Assembly (NCBI GenBank): GCA_036417435.1
Contig: CM070905.1
Span: forward strand, 18,329,592 to 18,393,591
Source: Inia geoffrensis
Lineage: Eukaryota > Chordata > Mammalia > Artiodactyla > Iniidae
Length of the DNA: 64,000 bases
Reading direction: 5' to 3'
The notes beneath the pieces are model-generated. The model searched no databases. It was given only the letters and a program-made list of their open reading frames with translations, and was not told where the DNA came from. A program made the translations under genes and the position numbers. Each line of letters starts with the position of its first letter. Position 1 is the first letter of the stretch. This document shows positions 23,248 to 35,519 of the stretch, piece after piece.

Positions 23248-24410
23248 GAGATATTGGCATTTGATGATTACGCATTGGAAAAAACTGGTCCATTATCTAT
23301 CAGTGGGCCCATCAGTGCCCCTGTACTCAGAGCTTCCAATCAGTTTTTTATTGTCTCACTCCTATATATGGACAGCCAGCCAAGGATCACCAGTATTTTT
23401 AGGAAAGAATTAAAGACAGAGACCAGCACAAACAACAAAAAAATAGGAACACAGGGGAAACATAGATGAGATAGGAACGGAAAAGCACTTAAAAGTATAA
23501 ATGCTATTTCCAAGGAGATAGAAGAACTAGTGTATCTCTGAAAAAAGATCAGGATGTTACAGAAAGGAACATCCAAAACAACAACAAAAGAACTCTTGGA
23601 AATTCACAAAGTATCATGGTTAAAAACAAGGAATATAAAGCCAAAATTAAGGAAGCCTCCCAGATATTAGAATAAGATACAGAGAAGTAGAAAATATTTG
23701 GGAAAATATAAAATCAGAGGATCAGTGTAAGATATCCAGGAGAGAGAGAGAGAACATGGAAAATGATGAGAAGGAAATTATCACCAAAATGATATAAGAA
23801 AATTTCCCAAAGCTAAAAGATGTGTTTTCTAGATTGAACAGGTCCACTAAGTAGTCAACAGAATAAATAAAAATCCAAATAATACCAGGGCACATTGGCA
23901 TAAAATTTCAGAATATTAAAGATAAAAAGAAAATCTTAAATACTTCCACAGAGGAAATAAATCAGGCAACATACAAATATTCGGGATTCAAAATGGCATC
24001 AGATGTAAAAAATCAATATTGGAATCTAGAAGATAATGCAGGCACACTATGAGAAGTTTTAGGGAAAATGATTTCCAGCCTAGAATTCTATGTCCAGTCA
24101 AATAATCAACCAAGTATGAGATAAATGAAAGACACTAAAAAATTTTTATCTCTTCTGCATCCATGTTCAGGAAGATCCTAGATGATCTTCTTCATCAAAA
24201 TAGGGGTATAAAGAAAGAGGAAGAATGGGATGTAGGAAACAGGATTCAAATTTCAACCCACATGCAAAGGAAATTCCTTTCAATCCTAGGAAGGAAATTC
24301 CTAAGGTGACTGTGAAGTGAAGATTTAGAACAGCTAGCTGTGCAACAAACCTAGAAAATTCCAAGCAGTTTCCAAGAAGGATACTTTTAAAGGAAAAAAA
24401 ACCTGACAAA
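23248..24410 (+). repeat. HAL1-like LINE fragment
   Basis: Contains the characteristic 'GGCACATTGGCATAAAATTT' near 23889 and 'TTTCCAGCCTAGAATTCTAT' near 24071, followed by 'GTCCAGTCAAATAATCAACC'. This is how I recall HAL1 (an L1 relative with only ORF1). Many stops; no intact protein. Confidence 0.6.
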
Positions 24411-24609
24411 TTACCTGATGTATTTGTATTGAAAAGAGTTTGATGTTTGCTTTAATGATAGAAAACTAATCAGGTAAAAGAAATAGAGTAATTATTAAAT
24501 TATGAGGAGTGGGGGAAGAAAGGTACTAGTATATGAAATAAAAAGTAATCATAGTATATACTGCCAGCTAGGAGCAATATTTATATAACAATAATATTGG
24601 AAAGATGGG

Positions 24610-24740
24610 GAATATGATGTCTACTTCTGTAGTTTCTCTTGTGTCTCATAGATCTATTTGTTTATTCTTACACCAATACCAAACTGTTTTGATTATGGTG
24701 GCTTTATGAATGTTAGACATTACTTGTTAACTTTCTACTA
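24610..24740 (-). repeat. L1 ORF2 fragment
   Basis: 'TGTGTCTCATAGATCTATTT' and 'CACCAATACCAAACTGTTTT' match inverted L1 ORF2 sequence. Confidence 0.75.
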
Positions 24741-25189
24741 TAGGAGATAAGGATTTAGCATGTTTATACTGCAGGTTAGTCACATTTTCAAATAATATGT
24801 GCAATATATCTTATATAATAAATACACCACATAGGGTCTAAAAATTCTGGAAACCCAAGGAAAATAATGTATATACTGTGCTTTTTTAAGATTAATAATT
24901 GGACCCATTACTTTAAATTTAGAGATACTTCACTTGAAATGTCTGAAGCTTGAAGAAAAACATATTGAGCAAATTTCTTTAAAATGTATCTAATTTATTA
25001 TTTAAAATTAAGTTTGTCCTATGTTTTCAGAATTTTCAAATATCCTATATATCATCAATAATAACAAATATAATGGATTTATCTCATAGGTCAAATGATA
25101 AAAATCTCTGACTATATTTAGACATTTATCTGTATGCTATTTATGAAAGATCCACTTTAAAATAATTACACAGGAATATTGAAAAATGA
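24741..25189. other. Anonymous AT-rich sequence
   Basis: Nothing recognised. Confidence 0.4.
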
Positions 25190-25510
25190 AAGGTTTAAAA
25201 CTTATGTAATAAGTAAATAACCATAGAAAGAAAGACATAGCAATATTAATAGCAGGCAAAATAGAATTTAAGGTGAATTAATGAAAGGAATACTCCATCA
25301 GGAATATTTAAAAATTATGAATGTATATGTATCAAATAACACAGCCTTAAAGCATATGAACAATAACAATGACAAATTTTACAAGTAGAAGTAGACAAAT
25401 TCACAATCACAGCTCTCTTGGTAATTAATAGATTAAGAAACTTTTAAAAATTAATAAGATAGTTGAAAAATACAGTTAAACTCAATCAAAAAAGCTTTAA
25501 GCATATGAGA
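25190..25510 (+). repeat. L1 ORF2 fragment
   Basis: The order 'AATATTAATAGCAGGCAAAA', 'ACTCCATCAGGAATATTTAA', 'TATGTATCAAATAACACAGC', 'CTCTCTTGGTAATTAATAGA' is L1 ORF2 in sense orientation, diverged and frameshifted. Confidence 0.75.
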
Positions 25511-26720
25511 AGTGTTAGAGTGTTCATTTTTGCTTCATTAGATAATCTAGCATAAAAGCACCCAGATTTAAAAAAAATCAAAACATTTGTGCTCATCTAT
25601 TGACACAAAGTTAAGTAACCAGCAACATTTTCACTCTCACTGTCTAGAATTTTCAAATCCTCTTTTTGTGTATAATTATTAAAGTGCTCTGCAATTTACC
25701 AAATTAATGTTTTTTTAATAGCTCTGACTTTCTGTACCATTTATATAGGATATTTACCTCTTTAGTTTAACTAATTCTACTCGTTTTCATCAATTCTCTT
25801 GTGTTCTATTTTTTTTCCCAGTCCTCTAATCATTTTCATCCTTTGGCCCTTTCCTATCAGATGCTGAAAGCTTTACAAATATTTATGACCTGTCCCTTGT
25901 CTTTCCTGATGAAGAAAAACACATATACACCATTTCCATCTATTCGCCAGCTATTCCCTCTGTGTGCAAACTGGAATGACTTTGCCTGATCACTGTGATG
26001 GTATTTGCTACCAAATCTTTTATAAATACTAAATGGTGCATTTTTTCACGTTGTGCCCCAAGTGAAGCAGGTTCTCTTTATATGCCAGAAGGCCAATCCA
26101 AATGATACATGTTTGCTTTATCAACCTCTGTAAAAGTCTAGTGGTAATTTATATTGATTACATAATAAGAAACTCCATCCCTGGTACAACATGTTCTTTC
26201 AGCTGCAGAGCCACACCTGTAGAAATGCTAACTCACATCTGGCTCCATAAATCTGTTCTTTCTGATCCTCTGGAGAGATACTTTTATGTAAACTATATAG
26301 CTACATGTGGAACAGGAAAGACCAAAGCAGATGGCTAAACCCAGTAACCATTTCCACCCCATGGCTTGAGCTCTTACTCTCTTCCTTGATTTTGATGTCT
26401 TCCTATTTGAGAAGTCAGTTCAATCATTCCTTTTATGGAAGGTGTCTCCTACCAGCTTTATTTATACGTAGATAACAAACTCACAGTGTGCTGATAATGT
26501 TGCTATTAAGAAGTTTTAAGGGCTACCTCTGAGTCAAGAATATTAGTTTCACTCACTGATAAGTAGATTCCTTCAATTATTTTTTTGATATGAAGATAAC
26601 AAGAAGATACCTACATTTCCTCATCATTATCTTTTTAAAAGCTTTTTAAAGATTTTTTTGATGTGGACCATTTTTAAAGTCTTTTTTGAATTTGTTACAA
26701 TATTGCTTCTGTTTTATGTT
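25511..26720. other. Anonymous AT-rich sequence
   Basis: No gene or repeat family recognised. Confidence 0.4.
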
Positions 26721-26723
26721 TTG

Positions 26724-26834
26724 GTTTTTTTGGCCATGAGGCATATGGGATGTTAACTCCCCGACCAGGAACTGTACCTGCACCCCCTGCATTGGAAGGC
26801 AAAGTCTTAACCACTGGACCGCCAGGGAAGTCCC
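26724..26834 (-). mobile_element. Old CHR-1-like SINE, truncated type
   Basis: Short minus-strand SINE with a T tail, then GGCCATGAGGCATATGGGAT and the inverted head ending CCAGGGAAGTCCC. Its structure (a short body straight after the tRNA part) resembles the older CHR type shared more widely in Cetartiodactyla. Confidence 0.8.
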
Positions 26835-27104
26835 TATGTATTTTCATTTTTATTATTTCCATTGCATGTAAGCGTTATATCTCCACACAAAATCAACTTT
26901 AAAAGACAAACAAACTATTATAAATCAAAAAACTGGTTACCTTGAAAGCAACTCATTTGTAGTTAGTGTTTGACCTAAATTTAGCTTTTCTTCCCCATTT
27001 AAAGTGACTTGCCAGTAAAAGTATAACAACATTAAAGAAGTAACCTTGATAGAAAGGACAATAACAAGCCTTAAGAAGGGAAGTTATAAAGCCAAAGATC
27101 TAAA
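26835..27104. other. Anonymous AT-rich sequence
   Basis: No recognisable feature. Confidence 0.4.
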
Positions 27105-27260
27105 CAACGTTAGAGCTGGGAGAGAACACATCTAGTCCAACCCCTTCATTATAAGAATTGATGCCCCAAAATGTTGAGTTCCCTGCCTGACATCATCAAG
27201 TGGCTCAAAGGCAGAAGCTGAATTAAACGGATTCTTTCTGCTATTATCTGCTGCTAACTC
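27105..27260 (-). repeat. MIR-class (MIR3-like) fragment
   Basis: 'GTTAGAGCTGGGAGAGAACA' and 'CATCTAGTCCAACCCCTTCA' are the inverted MIR3-type segments. Confidence 0.65.
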
Positions 27261-27350
27261 ATATTTCAGAGAGAGTTTGGAGGCTCAGCCCCTCTATAAT
27301 TTATGTTTTAGTAATAGGTATTTTTCATAAATTGTGGTGTTTTTTGTGGT

Positions 27351-27560
27351 TTTTTTTTTTTTTTTTTTGCGGTACGCGGGCCTCTCACTGTTGTGGCCTC
27401 TCCCGTCGCGGAGCACAGGCTCCGGACGCGCAGGCTCAGCGGCCATGGCTCACAGGCCCAGCCGCTCCGCGGCAGGTGGGATCTTCCCAGACCGGGGCAC
27501 GAACCCGCATCCCCTGCATCGGCAGGCGGACTCTCAACCACTGGCGCCACCAGGGAAGCC
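27351..27560 (-). mobile_element. CHR-family SINE, short form
   Basis: T run then short-form body, CpG-rich and close to the copies at 100 and 9559. TSD AATTGTGGTGTTTTT at 27330-27344 and 27563-27577. Confidence 0.95.
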
Positions 27561-28069
27561 ACAATTGTGGTGTTTTTAAACTGGCCAAAACCTAGAGATT
27601 TCAAGATTTCGGGGATCTTGGATCAGGTCTTTTTTTCCTTTGTTAGTGTCAAAGCTCTTACAAAGAACATATGACACAACTAAAAAGCAGAGAGTCAGGA
27701 GCTGAACAGCCAGGTAAATCCTTTCACTCTAATGCTTCTGCTTAAAACTGTAAAGTGGGAGTGGGGGTGCTGCTGGATGTTACCATTTGTTTGGGATGAC
27801 CAATCTCAGTGAAGCAGAGATAGGGTTCCAGCACCTGGCATAAGGGTGGAGCAGGCTGAGGAATCTGCTATCAGCCTCAAGGGAAACAAACCAGAGACCA
27901 GAGGAGGCCTTGAGTATTTCAGGTGGAAAGTCCTCAGGGGATAACACAGTCTTCACACATACAATAGAGTTCCATCAATATCTCTAATTATGTACGTATA
28001 AAAGTTTCACTATATAAAACATTATTCTGTCTTAAGGGGCTTAAAAAATAAGTAAAGGACATTAGGCAA
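27561..28069. other. Anonymous sequence
   Basis: No recognisable feature. Confidence 0.4.
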
Positions 28070-28270
28070 AACCTAAGGTGATCCAAATAAAGTATGGAGT
28101 TTTATTAATAATAATGTTATAGACAATGTTTCATCTGTTGTGAAAAATGTGCATAGCAATGTTAATGACAGAGGAAACTGGGTTATGGCTATATGAGAAC
28201 TCTGTAATGTTCTTGCAACTCTTCTGTAAATTTAAAGATTATTATTCTAAAATAAAATTTTATTTTAAAA
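28070..28270 (+). repeat. L1 3'-UTR end
   Basis: 'GAACTCTGTAATGTTCTTGC' followed by 'AACTCTTCTGTAAATTTAAA' and an A-rich end is the terminal L1M pattern. Confidence 0.6.
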
Positions 28271-28985
28271 ATAATAAAAATAAACAGTTTGACCCACCCA
28301 TATGATTGCTTGTACAAGCTTGGCCCAAGCACACTTGCTAGGATCAAACATGCTCTTCTTGTACCCCTCCCCTTAGGTTCCTGGAGCATTTTTAAACTTT
28401 AACATATTTGGCTATAGATATTATAATCACAGACATTCTAAAGCACAGGACTTTCACATATGTGATCTCATGGGTTAGAAATTTAAATGCTGATGAAGAC
28501 AATTTTAGTGAATCTGAGGGTGACAAGATTCTAAGATCTGCAATTGTTCACTATGTGCTTTGGTTTCAGAAAAGCTTGTAAAAAACTTTTCTGCTCACAG
28601 TAGAGAAAAGGCTCAAATTGGATGTTAATTTGTCTTAACCATCCTTCTTCAGCACCTTGGAGTTTCAGAGTGTCTCCAAACAAGATGATTGTCAATATTG
28701 CTTCTAAAGGCAAGGGTAAAGGAATGTGCTTGTCCCAGCAGCCTTAAAAAAAAAAAAAAAAAAAAAAAAAGGGAAAAGAAGAAAAGGCTGAGACTGGGGT
28801 GGGGGCAGCTTCTCCAGAAGAAGTAGTAAGCTGAAGCTGTCCAGCACAGAATAATTTTTGGAAAACTTCAAATTCTGAACTTTGAACCTAGAGAGTTTCC
28901 TTTATGAATGTATGACTTAACATCTTCTCAGAAAACCAACCAGCAGAAGTCTTCATATTTCAAAGGAAAAATAAAAGAAAACTAT
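28271..28985. other. Anonymous sequence with a 25-A run
   Basis: Poly-A at 28746-28770. I see no matching TSD or recognisable retrocopy upstream. Confidence 0.45.
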
Positions 28986-28989
28986 GTAC

Positions 28990-29190
28990 TAAAGACACTT
29001 TACCACCTAAAGAGCCTTTATATTTAAGATCTCATTGCTCCCTACCTGGGTGTTATAGAGAAGGAAAAAGGCTATTGTCTGTTTCTAATTAAGAAGCCTG
29101 AGGCACAGAAGTCTGTTCAAAGTCACACAGGTTATCAGCGATAGACATGAAACAGGAACTGGGGCCACTTTTCTATTAGACCACCCAGCT
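28990..29190 (-). repeat. MIR fragment
   Basis: 'GAAGCCTGAGGCACAGAAG' and 'CAAAGTCACACAGGTTATCA' are inverted MIR core sequence. Confidence 0.75.
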
Positions 29191-29799
29191 GTCATCTGAG
29201 GTACCCACAAAATATAAGAACCAAGGTATCAAAAACTTAAACCTCATTGCAAATGCTCTCAGGAAAAAGAATTAGCAAGCTAGAAACTACTCCCAGTGGA
29301 AATAGTAATTGTTTTGTTTTAACAGCATATCTAAGAGCAGAAATATGGAAAGGCATGAAAAATTTTTTTTAATTCTCAAACTCCTATACTTCTCATTCCC
29401 TATTTCCTCAAACACAGGTGGGTCAGCAGCTCCAGGCTGGCTGATATAATCACTCTATGCAATTTGGGGGCACTAGAGAGCTCCTTGGTAGATATTTCCA
29501 TTCCGTCATTGCCATAACTATATACTTATCCTGCAGAGCGTGTCTGAAAATTTTATTTTTCCTTTTTTTACCCTCAATCTTTTAAAGAAGATATATCTAA
29601 GCAAGAGAGACTTAACGACATCATGGCTAAAGCATATGGCTACCCAACAACAATAGAACATTTCCAACTGAATAAATCTCAATGGGAGAAGAAACAGCAA
29701 CAAAAAATAGAAGGAAATCAGGGAGGGGCTGAGCGCTGCCTTGTCGGTGTTGCGCCCGGAAAAAGCCACAGAATTGAGTGCTGAAGGTGTAGCCCACCC
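29191..29799. other. Anonymous sequence leading into an L1 3' end
   Basis: Overlapping minus-strand frames of 103 and 126 codons (29518-30007) run through LINE-derived sequence and are not genes. Upstream of 29700 nothing is recognised. Confidence 0.4.
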
Positions 29800-30250
29800 T
29801 GTGATCCACCAGGAGGAGTGCGACAACATGACGAGCCACGCTACTCATAATCGCCAAAAGCCAGAAATGACCCGAATTGTTCACCAACAGGCAAACTGGC
29901 ATATAATCGTTCAATGGACTGTCAGCAAAGCAAGGGAAAGATCGAACGACACGGCAGCCAGGGCCATGGGTGAACGGGGGATCTTTCACAGACACACAGG
30001 GTGCCACTTCATGAAGTCCAGGAACAAGTGATGGAGGCGACAGAGGCCAGAGCAGTGGTTCCTGAGGCCTGGGTACAGCGATAGGGAGAGGGGCTCCAGG
30101 GAGCCTTGTGGACGGAATGCGTCTCCGTCTTGATCTGGGGAATAGTTATATGGGTGTATACATATGTAAAAATTCTTCCAGCTGTACCCTTAAGATTAGT
30201 GCACTTCATTGTATGTATATTACGACTGTGTGTACATTAGACCTCCAAAC
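29800..30250 (+). repeat. L1 3'-UTR fragment, unusually CpG-rich
   Basis: Ordered L1 terminal landmarks: 'ATAATCGCCAAAAGCCAGAA', 'GTTCACCAACAGGCAAACTG', 'AGAGCAGTGGTTCCTGAGGC', 'TCTTGATCTGGGGAATAGTT', 'GGGTGTATACATATGT', 'TGTACCCTTAAGATTAGTGC'. Many CpG sites persist. It stops without an A tail. Confidence 0.8.
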
Positions 30251-30387
30251 AAGTGAAGGATGTAACAGTTTATCCTGAGTCAGCCTTTCCCATAGGCTCC
30301 AAAATCAAACCAGAAGGGTTTAGTGGAAATTCTCTACTTTTGCTATAATGAAATCTCATTTTCGAATAAGTTACTCCCTATCATCTT

Positions 30388-30486
30388 CAAAAAAGAAAAA
30401 AAAAAATAGAAGAAGAAGGAGGGGGGAGGGGAAAAGGGAAGGAGGACTAGGAGTGGGAGGAGAAAGGCAGGAAGGAGGGAAGCAGA
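30388..30486. repeat. Near-homopurine tract
   Basis: About 100 bases, almost all A/G, with only a few pyrimidine interruptions. A-rich at the left end, G-rich (GGGGGGAGGGG) in the middle. Confidence 0.9.
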
Positions 30487-30489
30487 CAC

Positions 30490-32555
30490 TCCCATAAAGT
30501 ATCTCCTTTCACCGGTGTTCCCCTCATTTATTAAATTTTAGAGTACTTTAAGAAAGGAGAGAAAATTATGATCAAAACTCTAAAATAAGTCAATAAATAA
30601 AAAGACAAGCATGGCTTTTTCCAGCTGACACAGTGCTATACTGTCAAGTATTTCAGACATCTAGAGCTTGGTTTCCAGTAATTCGCAAGAGGAAACTATT
30701 CTGTCTTTCTCACTTTAGAGTTGACAAGGAGCTTCCTTGTATGACCCTGATTGATAACTGAAGCGATTTTTCAGAATGAACCATAAATTATGACTGAATC
30801 ATAAAAGGAACTACATTTGAAAGGGATCTAAGTCAATGTTTATTCTATCTTGTTACCTCAAAGTTTATTTCTACATATGTTAAGCCTATAGCAGCCATTA
30901 CTAGGCTTTTGGTATATATTACTTTAGAGGCTAAAATAATCCAGATTACTGAAGTTATAATGAAGGCAACGCACAGTCAGCTTTGACTAATTATTTTTTC
31001 AGGCTATATATTTTCAACTCTAAAAGGGTATACACGTACGCACATTGAAAACGTGTCCTGTAAGATCCCAGACACATATACAGAACATGTCTATGTGATA
31101 GTTCTAGGTATGGCTGCTTATGTAGTATAGAGATTGTTCTAGTCTCTGAGCAGAGGTGCTGAATTGGTGGACAGTCCAATAAAGGGCTCATTTGAGACCC
31201 ATGTGATGGTCGTGGTGGTTGTGTAACATTTGATAATGGTGGTGGTGGTTGTGCGGGTGTGTTTTCAAATATGTAGGCAATCTGTCCTGCATGTATTGTG
31301 GCAGACAAATGTGGCCTTCCTGAGATGTGGTCAAGATTGTACTGAAACAAAGGGAAGAAGAGGAACTCAAGTGATGAGACAAGACCTGTTGTAGAGTGGA
31401 GGAAAGAGAGGAAGTGAGAAGGGGATAAGGGAAAATTGAAACTCACAATGACAAAAATACCAAAAGGTTCTTAGGGTGGAAATAAAAAGAAGAATCAGAA
31501 CATAAATGGTGTTGCTGTCTCTTTAAGATCCAGAAACAGAGGGAGTTGTTGCTAGGTGCAGTAGGATCTATGGGAGACAGAAAACAGCTATGGGGAGGAT
31601 AACTGTCCATCCCAAATTACCCCGATAGTCTCTATTTAGAACCGCTTTTTTAGGCAAATTATTAATAGCGCCTCCTTTCCCTCTCAAAAGTGTCCCGGTT
31701 TAGATAATAAATGATAGAATCACCCTCTCTCTAGACCACATCTGGCCTAAGACAGAGAGTAGCTGTAAGCGGGACTAAAGCTGGGAAATGGACACCAAGA
31801 AGAGCTTTAAGGAAGGGGTAAAGGGAAACAATGGCTAAAGAAGAAAGGAAAAAAGGAGACCAGGTATAATATGTGGACAATTTGTAACCAATTATGCCAA
31901 ACACAGTTAAAAAGAAAGGCCATTTAGAGGAAAAAGTGTATAAAAACCTAAGGATGGATGGGGAAAAGATAGAAGAAAACAAAGACAAATGATTCAGAAC
32001 ACAAATATGTGTAGGCTCCTATATTTTCCCCTGTATTTGGGGATTAGTGGTTATGATCAGCATGTATAAAAATGACTTAAAACGGCCATCCTGGCTTTCC
32101 ACCCAGCGTAGGCACACACAAAGTCCCATCTGTTGCTGCCTCCCGGCCTGCTGCTCCAAAGCTGCTCACCTCCTCCTAGCGCTCTGCCTCTGAGCCCTGC
32201 AGGCTGCCTCGACCAAGCCTTCCCACCAAGCCCCCTCCCCCACTTCTGATGGCCGCATACCAGACTGTCTGCCACTGTGGTTTCACAAGCTTCCACAGAT
32301 AGGCCACAGTATGTGAAGCTGCATTTCACTGCGTCATTTCAGAGACCTCTTTTGACTTTTTCCTGGATCAGAATTTTGTATTGCGAAAGGCAGAAAGTAA
32401 ATGTCAAGGGCAAGTTCAAAAGGCCAAGTGATTTCTAGCTAAGCATTCCCTATACCCAGAGGGAAGACGGACTACCACTGGCAAGTGGGTCTTTCGCACT
32501 TAGAGTTTCAGAAAATACGTCTTATAGATTTCTACCACCATTTTGAATTGGGGCA
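30490..32555. other. Anonymous sequence
   Basis: Includes the longest open frame in the window, 151 codons on the minus strand (30991-31446). It has no recognisable domain, runs through a (TGG)n-rich patch at 31206-31255 and has an implausible composition. I do not call it a gene. A GC-richer patch lies at 32090-32270. Confidence 0.45.
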
Positions 32556-32960
32556 TATTATGGGTTGAATTTTGTCTCCCTCAAAATTCATATGTTGAAG
32601 TCCTAACTCCTAGTACCTCAGAACGTGGCCTTTTTTGGAAATAGGGTCTTCACAGAGGCAATCAACTTACAGTGAGGTCATTAGGGCGAGCCCTAATTCA
32701 ATACGACTGGTATCTTTATAAGAAGAAGAAATTTGCATACAGAGAGGACGGTATGTAAACATGAAGACGGCCATCTATAAGCCAAGGGGAGAGGCCTGGA
32801 ACATATACTTCCCTCACAGCCCTCAGAAGGAACCAACCCTGCTGACACCTTGATGTTGAACTTCCAGTCTCCAGAACTGTGAGACAATAGGTTTCCGTTG
32901 TTTAAGCCACCTAGTTTGTGGTACTTTGTTACAGCAGTGTCTGTCCTAGGAAACTAATAT
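32556..32960 (+). mobile_element. MaLR-like (MLT1-type) solo LTR
   Basis: Starts TATTATGGGTTGAATT and contains 'AATTCATATGTTGAAGTCCT', 'GGAAATAGGGTCTTCACAGA', 'CTTTATAAGAAGAAG', 'CTCCAGAACTGTGAGACAAT' and the terminal 'TTTAAGCCACCTAGTTTGTG'. It is a non-coding LTR of an old ERVL-related element with no internal coding region. The exact subfamily is my inference. Confidence 0.75.
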
Positions 32961-32964
32961 CCCA

Positions 32965-33855
32965 GATGCGGTCTGGTCACAGATGGGAGTTACCAGAAGC
33001 TGACCAGACTAATTACAACTTTTCCATTTCCCTAAGAAGACTAAGTAATGCTTCTTTGGTGTATCTGAAAGAATGGGCCCTTCCTACGGCAAGATGGGAC
33101 TGGACGATCCTGAGGAAATAATTTCTACTGCTCATGCCTCAGTTTCTCCCTCCATGGAGTTGGTTATAGGGCCTGTGGTCTGAAATCCCCACTAGGACTG
33201 ATTGGTATGGCAAAGGGTGATCACGGAAATATTCTGAGTTTTGGGCAGGAAGATCAAACTTAAACTGTGGAGCCTTATTAATAAATACACTGAGAATGGC
33301 TGGCACGGAAGTAGATCCTAACTTCTTCAGTCAGTCACTGAAGTGGAGGACTTCCCACATGATCCTCATAGAATCAGCTCTGTCTTGGCCTTTAGAGTAC
33401 CTAAATTTGACATAATCAAACACCAAAACGGCTTGCCGTATTCGGACAAAGGGGTTAACCCTTCAGTACGTAGTTCCAGACTATCTCCCCTTGAGTTGAG
33501 TTAGAGAAAAGGGTGTAACCTGCTTGTTAAACTATCTCTGCTCCCAGAAAAATAAAACACAAAAATATTTCTGCACATTTCTTTTCTTTTCTTCTTTTTA
33601 AAAGCTGCTGTAGGCCTAGGTCCTCATTCTGTCGAACACTCACTTGAATAACCTCTTGAGTCAGTAGTGAAAGCAATGGTGTTTAGCCCCACTTCCTTAT
33701 ACGGCAGGGAAAGACAATGTGCTTGTCTACTTGAACTGCAGTGTGGCTCTCTGACAAATTATAATGACTGGTTATGGAAACCTCCTGCTCTGGTTTCCAT
33801 CGCTCTCCCCAGGACAGACACAGAACAGACAGCTGTAGGGAAATGGAAAGGGTTG
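32965..33855. other. Anonymous sequence
   Basis: No gene or repeat recognised. Confidence 0.4.
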
Positions 33856-33859
33856 GAGA

Positions 33860-33975
33860 CAGGGAACAGTGTTGAATTTAGCTCTGCTCTTTGCCAGTTG
33901 TGTGACCTTGGGCAACTTATTTAATTTACTTTACTGCCCTGAGGTAGTTACCTTCAACCAGAACAGTGATTGTCA
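33860..33975 (+). repeat. MIR fragment
   Basis: 'TTTGCCAGTTGTGTGACCTT' with 'GGGCAACTTATTTAA' is the sense MIR core. Confidence 0.85.
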
Positions 33976-34259
33976 TCTAACAAGTATGCCAGCAAGGTAG
34001 TTGAATGAGTTAGCTTACCTTCTCAACCATCTCTAACCTAAAAGGCTTGGGATAACTATCAATCATTTCTATTTGCTCTCCCTCCTAAGTTCAGTACGTT
34101 TTTCCCTAGATAAGTCTGTCTTTTCCCCTCTCTCATTCTCTCTTCTTTCCTCTCTCCCTCTCTAACTCCATATCTAAAACAATGAAAACCTACCAAACAA
34201 CCCAGCCTGGGGAATAATAAACCCTTTAGCCATACTAGATAAAGATGATTTGGAATATT
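33976..34259. other. Anonymous sequence
   Basis: Includes a (TCTC)n-rich patch near 34120-34165. Confidence 0.4.
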
Positions 34260-34272
34260 AAAAGCAGCACAG

Positions 34273-34627
34273 GGACTTCCCTGGTGGCACAGTGGTTAAG
34301 AATCCACCTGCCAATGCAGGGGACACGGGTTGGAGCCCTGGGCCGGGAAGATCCCACATGCCGTGGAGCAACTAAGCCCATGCGCCACAACTACTGAGCC
34401 TGCGCTCTAGAGCCCGTGGGCCACAACTACTGAGCCCTCGTGCCACAACTACTGAAGCCGGCGCACCTAGAGCCCATGCTCCGCAACAAGAGAAGCCACC
34501 GCAATGAGAAGCTCGCGCACTCCAACAAAGAGTAGCCCCCACTCACAACTAGAAAATGCCCACGCGCAGCAATGAAGACCCAACGCAGCCAAAAATAAAT
34601 AAATCAACAAATAAATTTACTAAAAAA
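34273..34627 (+). mobile_element. CHR-family SINE, long form
   Basis: Full-length plus-strand copy with tRNA-like head and an (AAAT)n/A tail. Exact TSD AAAAGCAGCACAG at 34260-34272 and 34628-34640. This is the best-preserved long-form copy here. Confidence 0.96.
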
Positions 34628-34989
34628 AAAAGCAGCACAGCTCCAATGATAAGCGTAGGGGAGAAAACTCTGCGGTTGAAAGGGATGGTGGAGGTTGTCT
34701 GCCTCTGCAGAGCAGGGTTGTCCAAGTTCCAGAGACTGATCTAGTTTAGAAAGTGCTTATGCTGACCTGAAACAGGGTTTCCTGTAACTGCATCTGTTGG
34801 TCCTAGTTCTACTTCCTGGAGAACTTGACATTAAAGAACTTGACATGACTTCATGTCATGGGGCTCCTTTTGCTCCATCTACATGATGGCGGTAGAGTAG
34901 GCAACTGGGAAGAGTGGGTGGCTAAGGGTATGGGGACTAAAAAGAGCCTCATGCCTACAGATAGCCCCCACAGGAAGCCACGGCTGATA

Positions 34990-35190
34990 GCTGACAATTT
35001 TTAACTTAGTGCCTATCATGTGCAAAGCAGTTTAGGGGTATTATTTATAGTCCTTATAACAACTACCAAATGGAGGAACAATTATCTCCTTTTTATAGGT
35101 GGAGAAACAGGCTAGAAAATGGTAAATTTGAGATTCAAACTCAAGTCTTCCTGATTTCAAAGTGTGTTCTCAAATAAGTCACATCCCCAG
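34990..35190 (-). repeat. MIR fragment
   Basis: 'TAGTGCCTATCATGTGCAAA', 'AACAATTATCTCCTTTTTAT' and 'AGGTGGAGAAACAGGC' in inverted MIR order. Confidence 0.8.
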
Positions 35191-35224
35191 AGCCTCACAC
35201 AAAATCAAATGGAGTAATTAGGCA

Positions 35225-35425
35225 GCACGGTGTGGTGGTTGAGTACGTGGACTATGGAGCCAGATTATCTAGGTTTGAATCCTGACTCTCCCACTTACTA
35301 GCTGTGTGACGTTAGATGTGTTACTTAGCCTGATTGTAACTCAGTTTCCTCATCTGTAAATCTGATTGTTACGAAGATTATTTATTTGATTTGCTACTTG
35401 GCCTGTGTCAGGCGCTGCTGTAAGC
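35225..35425 (+). repeat. MIR fragment
   Basis: 'GTGTGGTGGTTGAGTACGTG', 'GACTATGGAGCCAGATTATC', 'CACTTACTAGCTGTGTGAC' and 'CTCAGTTTCCTCATCTGTAA': nearly complete sense MIR. Confidence 0.9.
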
Positions 35426-35519
35426 ACTCAGTACTGATACAATTAGAGAGGAATCAATGAATTCAAACATGAATATTGGGTTCAGCTTTCTTATCAAGAA
35501 GAAATTATGGACATTTACT

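Noticed and set aside
17876..28780. Two poly-A runs (17876-17896, 28746-28770), each followed by GGGAAAAGA, as a paired retrocopy signature
   Set aside because: The sequences upstream of the two runs are unrelated and neither has a visible TSD; the shared bases after the A run are probably coincidence.
30991..31446. 151-codon open frame on the minus strand
   Set aside because: No recognisable domain, low-complexity proline/histidine patch from a TGG repeat, and an overlapping alternative frame.
32090..32270. GC-richer patch as a CpG island promoter
   Set aside because: GC-rich but with few CpG dinucleotides; no promoter elements seen.
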